A stretch of DNA of 36,445 nt, taken from assembly GCA_018263115.1 (NCBI GenBank), contig JADFDC010000023.1, positions 1 through 36,445 of the forward strand, read 5' to 3'. The DNA is from Thiobacillus sp. (GTDB taxonomy: Bacteria; Pseudomonadota; Gammaproteobacteria; Burkholderiales; Thiobacillaceae). The position numbers and the translations under genes are program-made. Each line of letters opens with the position of its first letter. Position 1 is the first letter of the stretch. The notes under the pieces are model-generated. The model did no database searches. It was not told the origin of the DNA and was given only the letters and a program-made list of their open reading frames with translations. Positions 31,232 to 36,445 of this stretch are shown piece by piece.

Positions 31232-32293
31232 ATGATTCTGGTAACAGGCGGCGCCGGTTTTATCGGCGCCAATTTCATTCTGGAATGGCTGGCTCGCAGC
31301 AATGAGCCTGTCGTCAACCTCGACAAGCTGACCTACGCGGGCAATCTTGCCAATCTCGCTTCGGTCGATCGCGACGAGCGCCTTGTCTTTGTTCAAGGCG
31401 ACATCGGAGACCGGCAAATGGTTGAGCAACTGCTCACCCGTTACCGGCCTCGTGCCGTGATCAACTTCGCGGCTGAAAGCCATGTTGACCGCTCCATTCA
31501 TGGGCCGGGCGAATTCATCCAGACCAATGTCGTGGGCACATTCAATCTGCTGGAAGCTGTTCGCGCCTTCTGGTCAGGTTTGGGCGAAGGCGAAAAAAGC
31601 GGGTTCCGTTTCCTGCATGTTTCCACGGACGAGGTCTATGGATCGTTGGGAAAAAACGACCCGGCGTTTTCCGAAACGACGCCCTATGCACCCAACAGCC
31701 CGTATTCGGCTTCCAAGGCGGCATCGGACCATTTGGTGCGCGCTTACCATCACACCTATGGCCTGCCGGTACTGACGACAAACTGTTCCAACAACTATGG
31801 GCCGTATCAGTTTCCAGAAAAGCTCATCCCGCTGGTGATACATAACGCGCTCGCGGGCAAGCCGCTGCCCATCTATGGCGATGGCAGCAACATCCGGGAT
31901 TGGCTCTATGTCACGGATCATTGCCTGGGCATCATGACCGTGCTTGAAAAGGGCAGGGTGGGCGAGACTTACAACATCGGCGGCAACAACGAGAAAACCA
32001 ATCTGGAAGTGGTCAAAACAATCTGCGCCATTCTGGATGAATTGCACCCGGATTCTCCCGTCACGCCGCACGAGAAGCTGATCACATTCGTCAAGGATCG
32101 CCCCGGCCATGATGCACGCTACGCCATCAATGCCGGCAAAATTGCCCGTGAACTGAACTGGCAACCTCTGGAGAGCTTTGAGACAGGCATACGCAAAACG
32201 GTAGCCTGGTATCTGGATAATCAGGTATGGGTTGAAAACGTGATTTCAGGTGAATACCGCAACTGGATGCAAACCAACTACGCCACAAGATAA
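31232..32293 (+). CDS. rfbB: dTDP-glucose 4,6-dehydratase RfbB (RmlB)
   Basis: This gene encodes 353 residues, the second step of dTDP-L-rhamnose synthesis (dTDP-glucose to dTDP-4-keto-6-deoxyglucose). The NAD site [14 protein letters not shown] is at the N-terminus; [24 protein letters not shown], the catalytic [10 protein letters not shown] (Asp-Glu pair), [20 protein letters not shown] (YxxxK) and [18 protein letters not shown] are typical. It starts 3 bases after the epsD stop and rfbA follows after 3 bases. Ribosome sites here are poor, which suggests coupling to upstream translation. Confidence 0.97.
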   Translation: MILVTGGAGFIGANFILEWLARSNEPVVNLDKLTYAGNLANLASVDRDERLVFVQGDIGDRQMVEQLLTRYRPRAVINFAAESHVDRSIHGPGEFIQTNVVGTFNLLEAVRAFWSGLGEGEKSGFRFLHVSTDEVYGSLGKNDPAFSETTPYAPNSPYSASKAASDHLVRAYHHTYGLPVLTTNCSNNYGPYQFPEKLIPLVIHNALAGKPLPIYGDGSNIRDWLYVTDHCLGIMTVLEKGRVGETYNIGGNNEKTNLEVVKTICAILDELHPDSPVTPHEKLITFVKDRPGHDARYAINAGKIARELNWQPLESFETGIRKTVAWYLDNQVWVENVISGEYRNWMQTNYATR

Positions 32294-32296
32294 TTC

Positions 32297-33181
32297 ATGA
32301 CAGCGCGCAAAGGCATCATCCTCGCCGGAGGCTCTGGCACCCGGCTTTATCCCGTTACCCAGGCGGTTTCAAAGCAGTTGCTGCCGGTGTACGACAAACC
32401 CATGGTGTATTACCCGCTTTCTACTTTGATGCTGGCGGGAATACGCGACATCCTGCTGATCTCGACACCGCAGGACACGCCGCGATTTGAACAGCTGCTG
32501 GGTGACGGCAGTCAATGGGGCTTGAATCTTCAATATGCCGTGCAGCCATCGCCAGACGGGTTGGCGCAGGCTTTCCTGATTGGCGAATCTTTTCTGGGCG
32601 GGGCAGCCAGTGCGCTGGTGCTTGGGGACAATATTTTTTACGGCCACGAGATGGCGGATGACCTGAAACAGGCCAGCACCCGGCCACAGGGTGCGACGGT
32701 GTTCGCTTACCCGGTTCAGGATCCCGAGCGCTATGGCGTAGTGGAGTTTGATTCGGCGGGGCACGCGGTTAGTCTTGAAGAAAAGCCAAAACATCCCAAG
32801 TCCCGTTACGCGGTGACAGGATTGTATTTCTACGACAATCGCGTGGTGGAAGTTGCAAGAAATCTCAAGCCATCTCCGCGTGGCGAGCTTGAAATTACGG
32901 ATGTCAATCGCCAGTACCTGGCGTGGGGCGAACTGGATGTCCATGTTATGGGGCGCGGCCAGGCCTGGCTGGATACCGGCACGCACGAATCGCTGCTGGA
33001 AGCCGCGCTGTTCATTGAAACCATTGAAAAACGACAGGGCCTGAAAATCGCCTGTCCGGAAGAAATTGCCTATCGGCAGGGCTTCATCGATGCCGCGCAA
33101 GTCGAGAAACTGGCCGCGCCACTGGCCAAGAATGGCTACGGCCAGTATTTGCTGGCATTGCTGAAAGAGCGGATTTTCTGA
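32297..33181 (+). CDS. rfbA: Glucose-1-phosphate thymidylyltransferase RfbA (RmlA)
   Basis: This gene encodes 294 residues, the first step of dTDP-L-rhamnose synthesis (glucose-1-phosphate plus dTTP). Signatures are [92 protein letters not shown] and [20 protein letters not shown]. Length is normal. Its TGA shares one base with the rfbC ATG. Confidence 0.97.
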   Translation: MTARKGIILAGGSGTRLYPVTQAVSKQLLPVYDKPMVYYPLSTLMLAGIRDILLISTPQDTPRFEQLLGDGSQWGLNLQYAVQPSPDGLAQAFLIGESFLGGAASALVLGDNIFYGHEMADDLKQASTRPQGATVFAYPVQDPERYGVVEFDSAGHAVSLEEKPKHPKSRYAVTGLYFYDNRVVEVARNLKPSPRGELEITDVNRQYLAWGELDVHVMGRGQAWLDTGTHESLLEAALFIETIEKRQGLKIACPEEIAYRQGFIDAAQVEKLAAPLAKNGYGQYLLALLKERIF

Positions 33182-33723
33182 TGAAGGTGATTGAAACTCG
33201 ATTGCCTGGGGTCTTGTTGCTGGAACCAAAAGTGTTTGGCGATGCGCGCGGCTTCTTCATGGAAAGTTACAACAAGCGCGTAATGTCCGAGGCGGGCATC
33301 ACGCAGGATTTTGTTCAGGACAACCATTCACGTTCGGCAAAAGGCGTATTGCGCGGACTGCATTATCAAATCCGGCAACCGCAGGGAAAGCTGGTGCGGG
33401 TAGTCTCGGGCGAAGTGTATGACGTGGCGGTGGACATGCGTCGCGGTTCTCCCGGCTTTGGCCAATGGACCGGCATGCGGCTTTCAGCCGAGAACAAGTT
33501 GATGGCCTGGATTCCGCCCGGGTTTGCGCATGGCTTTTATGTGCTTTCGGACGTTGCCGAATTTCTGTACAAAACCACGGATTACTATGCGCCTGAGCAT
33601 GAACGCAGTCTGCTGTGGAATGATCCCGCGCTGGCCATCGACTGGCCGCTTGATGGTGAACCAGGCTTGTCGGAAAAGGACAGGCTTGGAAAACCACTGG
33701 ATCAGGCGGAGACCTTTGCATGA
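33181..33723 (+). CDS. rfbC: dTDP-4-dehydrorhamnose 3,5-epimerase RfbC (RmlC)
   Basis: This gene encodes 180 residues of a cupin-fold epimerase that inverts C3 and C5 of dTDP-4-keto-6-deoxyglucose. Visible are FGDARGFFMESYNKR, QDNHSRSAKGVLRGLHYQ with the catalytic His, KLVRVVSGEVYDVAVDMRRG, WIPPGFAHGFYVLSD and YKTTDYYAPEHERSLLWNDP. Its last four bases overlap the rfbD start. Confidence 0.97.
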   Translation: MKVIETRLPGVLLLEPKVFGDARGFFMESYNKRVMSEAGITQDFVQDNHSRSAKGVLRGLHYQIRQPQGKLVRVVSGEVYDVAVDMRRGSPGFGQWTGMRLSAENKLMAWIPPGFAHGFYVLSDVAEFLYKTTDYYAPEHERSLLWNDPALAIDWPLDGEPGLSEKDRLGKPLDQAETFA

Positions 33724-34601
33724 GAACCATCCTGCTGACTGGCGCGAGTGGTCAGGTGGGTTGGGAATTGCGGCGAACCCTGGCTACTTTGGGCCGAGTG
33801 GTGGCGCCGGATCGCGATGAACTGGACCTGTCACAGCCAGAATCAATTACCCTTGCCGTTCGGCACATCAAGCCCGATCTGATCGTCAACCCGGCCGCGT
33901 ATACGGCCGTGGACAAGGCAGAATCCGAGCAGACTCTCACCTACACAGTCAATGCCGAAGCACCAAGCGTTTTCGCGAGGGAAGCCGCGCGTCTGGGCAT
34001 TACGCTGGTGCATTTTTCAACCGACTATGTTTTCGATGGGCGAAAGAAGACAGCCTATATTGAATCAGATCAGACCAGTCCGCTTGGCGTTTATGGCGCT
34101 AGCAAGCTGGATGGGGAGAAAGCTGTAATGGAATCTGGTGCGCAGCACCTGATTTTGCGTACGAGTTGGGTTTATGGCATGCGCGGCAAGAATTTCCTGC
34201 TGACCATGCAGCGGCTGGCGCGTGAGCGTGAAGAACTGGGCGTGGTCAACGATCAGTTTGGCGCGCCAACCTGGAGCCGCAGCATTGCCGAAGCTACTGC
34301 ACAAATTCTTGCGATGTGGCTTTCGCCAGGAACGTCAGAAGATAACCGTCGTCAACTTTCTGGCACTTATCATCTTAGCTGTGCAGGCAGGACAAGCTGG
34401 CATTATTTCGCGGCAGCAATCATGTCGAACATGCAGACTGCGGGGGCGCATACCGCCAGGCTCAACCCCATCACCACCGCGGATTACCCGACACCCGCGA
34501 AACGTCCCGCGAATTCGGTCTTGTCCAATGAAAAACTGCAACAGGCTTTTGGCATCTTCATGCCTGCGTGGGAGGATGCGCTCAGGCTTTGCCTGGCGTG
34601 A
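33720..34601 (+). CDS. rfbD: dTDP-4-dehydrorhamnose reductase RfbD (RmlD)
   Basis: This gene encodes 293 residues, the final NAD(P)H-dependent reduction to dTDP-L-rhamnose. The Rossmann motif is ILLTGASGQVGWELRRTLA; the active site blocks are VNPAAYTAVDKAE, VHFSTDYVFDG and PLGVYGASKLDGEKAVM (YxxxK); RTSWVYGMRGKNFLLTM and VVNDQFGAPTWSRSIAE are typical. ATG 33720 overlaps the rfbC stop. The middle to C-terminal part is somewhat less GC-rich than rfbB. A 42-base gap without terminator leads to manC. Confidence 0.96.
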   Translation: MRTILLTGASGQVGWELRRTLATLGRVVAPDRDELDLSQPESITLAVRHIKPDLIVNPAAYTAVDKAESEQTLTYTVNAEAPSVFAREAARLGITLVHFSTDYVFDGRKKTAYIESDQTSPLGVYGASKLDGEKAVMESGAQHLILRTSWVYGMRGKNFLLTMQRLAREREELGVVNDQFGAPTWSRSIAEATAQILAMWLSPGTSEDNRRQLSGTYHLSCAGRTSWHYFAAAIMSNMQTAGAHTARLNPITTADYPTPAKRPANSVLSNEKLQQAFGIFMPAWEDALRLCLA

Positions 34602-34643
34602 AATTTGCTGATTTCGTTCACTACTTTTCCCTGACATAACAAC

Positions 34644-36068
34644 ATGACCTTGTCGCTTTATCCTGTCATTCTGTCTGGTGGTTCAGGCACCCGCCTGTGG
34701 CCCTTGTCCCGTGCCGCGCTGCCGAAGCAATTATTGCCCCTGGCTTCGGACCGGACCATGCTGCAGGAAACCATGCTGAGACTGAAGGGCATTGAAGGCC
34801 TGGCCGCGCCGATGGTGATCTGCAATGATGACCACCGTTTCATGATTGCCGAGCAGCTTCGTGAAATTGAAATCACGCCATCCGCCATCATGCTGGAACC
34901 GGTCGGACGCAATACTGCTCCTGCCGTTGCAGTGGCCGCGCTTCGCTTGATGCGAATCAACCCTGAGGCGTTGATGCTGGTTTTGCCCGCGGACCATCTG
35001 ATTCGTGATGTGCCCGCATTTCATGCCTCGGTTGCCAAGGCGGAGGTGGCGGCCCAGGCTGGTTATCTGACAACTTTCGGCATTGTCGCGCAGACCCCGG
35101 AAACCGGTTACGGCTATATCCGGCGGGGGGAAGCGCTAGCCGGTGCAGATGGCGGGCATGCCGTTGCGTCATTTGTCGAAAAGCCTGATCGCACTACTGC
35201 ACAGTCCTACTTAGACAGCGGTGACTACTACTGGAACAGCGGCATGTTCCTGTTCAAGGCCAGCGTGTTCGTGGATGAGCTCAAGCGTCTGCGGGCCGAC
35301 ATCCTGAGTGCTTGTGAAGTGTCTTTGACAAAGGCGGTATCCGATCTCGATTTTATTCGTCTGGACAAGGAGGCATTCGCGGCCTGCCCGGCGGAGTCCA
35401 TTGACTATGCCGTCATGGAACATACCGGCAAGGCGGCCGTCGTGCCCGCGGATATCGGCTGGAATGACATCGGCGCGTGGTCATCCCTGTGGGAAGTCAG
35501 CGACAAGGATGCCAGGGATAATGTGCTTAGAGGCGATGTCCTGACGGAAGACGCACATCGCAATTTCATACGCGCGGAATCCAGGCTGGTGGCGGCACTG
35601 GGTGTGGACAATCTCGTTATTGTCGAAACACCGGATGCCGTGCTGGTTGCCTCAAAAGACCGTGTGCAGGATGTCAAGAAACTGGTCGACCGGCTCAAGG
35701 CAGACAAGCGGGACGAGCATGTCTTTCATCGCAAGGTCTACCGTCCGTGGGGCTGGTACGAAGGCATCGACGAAGGCGAACGTTTCCAGGTCAAGCGCAT
35801 CATGGTCAAGCCCGGCGAGAAACTTTCATTGCAGATGCATCATCACCGCGCTGAACACTGGATCATCGTCACCGGCACGGCGCGCATCACGCGCGATGAT
35901 GAAACCTTCCTGCTGACTGAAAACCAGTCCACCTATATCCCCCTTGGCAGCAAGCACCGGCTGGAGAATCCCGGCAAGTTTCCACTGCACATGGTAGAGG
36001 TGCAATCAGGCGGCTATCTGGGCGAAGATGACATCGTCCGCTTCGAGGATGTCTACAAGCGCACTTGA
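34644..36068 (+). CDS. manC: Mannose-1-phosphate guanylyltransferase / mannose-6-phosphate isomerase (ManC/CpsB type)
   Basis: This gene encodes 474 residues of a bifunctional type II PMI-GMP. The N-terminal nucleotidyltransferase domain has PVILSGGSGTRLWPLSRAAL, PKQLLPLASDRTMLQETMLR, LPADHLIRDVPAFHASV, VEKPDRTTAQSYL and GWNDIGAWSSLWEV. The C-terminal cupin domain has YRPWGWYEGIDEGERFQVKR, KPGEKLSLQMHHHRAEHWII (isomerase metal site) and STYIPLGSKHRLENPG. It makes GDP-mannose for exopolysaccharide, O-antigen or GDP-sugar derivatives. It is the last gene of the epsD-rfbBACD-manC run. Its stop codon lies inside the -35 box of the tRNA-Asn promoter. Confidence 0.97.
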   Translation: MTLSLYPVILSGGSGTRLWPLSRAALPKQLLPLASDRTMLQETMLRLKGIEGLAAPMVICNDDHRFMIAEQLREIEITPSAIMLEPVGRNTAPAVAVAALRLMRINPEALMLVLPADHLIRDVPAFHASVAKAEVAAQAGYLTTFGIVAQTPETGYGYIRRGEALAGADGGHAVASFVEKPDRTTAQSYLDSGDYYWNSGMFLFKASVFVDELKRLRADILSACEVSLTKAVSDLDFIRLDKEAFAACPAESIDYAVMEHTGKAAVVPADIGWNDIGAWSSLWEVSDKDARDNVLRGDVLTEDAHRNFIRAESRLVAALGVDNLVIVETPDAVLVASKDRVQDVKKLVDRLKADKRDEHVFHRKVYRPWGWYEGIDEGERFQVKRIMVKPGEKLSLQMHHHRAEHWIIVTGTARITRDDETFLLTENQSTYIPLGSKHRLENPGKFPLHMVEVQSGGYLGEDDIVRFEDVYKRT

Positions 36069-36093
36069 CCAAAACCCGCATTCTGCTTAGAAT
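36065..36093 (+). promoter_or_regulatory. Promoter of tRNA-Asn, overlapping the manC stop
   Basis: TTGACC (36065-36070) and TAGAAT (36088-36093) with a 17-base spacer are close to consensus. The start would be near 36100, about 9 bases before the mature tRNA. The -35 contains the manC TGA (36066-36068). Confidence 0.8.
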
Positions 36094-36108
36094 CTCGCGC
36101 TTACCGAT

Positions 36109-36184
36109 TCCCCGATAGCTCAGTCGGTAGAGCGACGGACTGTTAATCCGCAGGTCCCTGGTTCGAGCCCAGGTCGGGGAGCCA
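36109..36184 (+). tRNA. tRNA-Asn(GTT)
   Basis: The acceptor TCCCCGA pairs with TCGGGGA, followed by discriminator G and an encoded CCA. The D arm is GCTCAGTCGGTAGAGC; the anticodon loop CTGTTAATC carries GTT; and the T arm is CCTGGTTCGAGCCCAGG. It is 76 bases long. The integrase that follows suggests this tRNA is the island attachment target. Confidence 0.98.
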
Positions 36185-36190
36185 GAATAT

Positions 36191-36220
36191 AAAAGGCTTG
36201 CAGCATTGCAGGCCTTTTTT
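36191..36220 (+). terminator. Rho-independent terminator after tRNA-Asn
   Basis: AAAAGGCTTGCA (36191-36202) pairs with TGCAGGCCTTTT (36207-36218; one G-U) over the loop GCAT, ending in six T (36215-36220). The last T residues are also part of the integrase stop codon on the opposite strand. Confidence 0.9.
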
Positions 36221-36445
36221 ACTTCCTGTCCCCCGTAGCCAAATCGTAGCCAGCTACCAAATTGCTCAGGCGTGCCGCAGACTCAGCCAGATGATCGGAT
36301 GCAAGGTGGGCGTAGCGTTCCACCATTGATGCCGTTCTCCAGCCGCCCAGGCGTTGCAGCTCGTGTGTCGGTGTTCCTGCCCGACGATGCCACGTTGCCC
36401 AGGTGTGGCGTAAGTCATGCCAGCGGAAATCCTCAATGCCTGCCC
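36219..36445 (-). CDS. Tyrosine recombinase (phage-type integrase), C-terminal end, cut by window edge
   Basis: The last 74 residues are visible, from the window edge to a TAA at 36221-36219. Three catalytic elements of the tyrosine recombinase family are present: HDLRHTWATW (HxxR box), LGGW (His/Trp position) and MVERYAHL with the nucleophilic Tyr. The protein then runs ASDHLAESAARLSNLVAG to the end. It converges on tRNA-Asn and its stop codon falls in the T-run of the tRNA terminator, the common arrangement of an island or prophage integrated at the 3' end of a tRNA gene. A short inverted repeat GTAGC-CA-GCTAC (36246-36257) and a repeated GTAGCC lie within its 3' end. The rest of the element is outside the window. 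Confidence 0.93.
   Translation of the reverse strand, partial: AGIEDFRWHDLRHTWATWHRRAGTPTHELQRLGGWRTASMVERYAHLASDHLAESAARLSNLVAGYDLATGDRK

Noticed and set aside
30413-31501. A 362-codon open frame on the minus strand opposite epsD and rfbB
   Set aside because: It spans the junction of two real genes on the other strand and has no ribosome site or recognisable domain; antisense shadow.
36235-36257. Repeated GTAGCC and GTAGC/GCTAC as an integrase core or arm site
   Set aside because: The units are very short and lie within integrase codons; without the other island end this cannot be supported.

Overview
The window looks like chromosomal DNA of a betaproteobacterium, most likely of the Nitrosomonadales type (Gallionella, Sulfuricella or Thiobacillus-like). 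This rests on protein character (SdhC/SdhD, ClpS, RarA, SerS, an EpsD-type PPIase), on the gene order ftsK-lolA-rarA-serS, and on interspersed repeats known from such genomes. The taxonomic call is an inference from memory of the families; no search was run. Most of the window is ordinary core genome of fairly high GC, with a few AT-richer or repeat-bearing seams and an integrase-bearing edge at the right end.

Region 1 (1-11172) is a TCA-cycle block: aconitase (minus strand, cut by the window edge), a short malic enzyme, a small cytochrome c of the c551 type (minus), then sdhC-sdhD-sdhA-sdhB-sdhE, gltA, sucA and sucB on the plus strand with very tight or overlapping junctions. The E3 gene (lpd), which often follows sucB, is absent, and SucB appears to lack the E3/E1-binding (PSBD) domain. 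The sdhE start lies inside an interspersed repeat.

Region 2 (11173-15118) holds rhlE with a structured leader, an AT-richer DUF2846-type lipoprotein gene, an orphan methyltransferase with a regulatory domain, and a repeat cluster. Region 3 (15119-19872, minus strand) is a compact probable operon: trxB, an Smr-domain gene, a PrxQ/BCP peroxiredoxin, a PIN-PhoH ATPase gene, a DUF4197 gene and a small secreted protein of unknown function. Region 4 (20008-26988) is ftsK-lolA-rarA-serS, convergent with mltF; the 5' quarter of serS has a clearly different base composition from the rest.

Region 5 (26989-30385) carries a perfect 20-bp inverted repeat, a second nested inverted-repeat structure, tRNA-Ser(CGA) with promoter and terminator, clpS-clpA, and a candidate small RNA on the minus strand with a CUCCUCC loop and two terminator-like hairpins. 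Region 6 (30386-36068) starts an exopolysaccharide/O-antigen precursor operon: an EpsD-family PPIase lipoprotein, rfbBACD (dTDP-L-rhamnose) and manC (GDP-mannose). No glycosyltransferase or export gene follows. tRNA-Asn(GTT) comes next, and the C-terminal end of a tyrosine integrase points at it, so a genomic island or prophage very likely begins at the right edge.

I did not find a clearly unprecedented multi-gene system. The observations most worth following are the PSBD-less SucB without lpd, the candidate sRNA downstream of clpA, the mosaic serS, the repeat-derived sdhE start and the two inverted-repeat structures upstream of tRNA-Ser.
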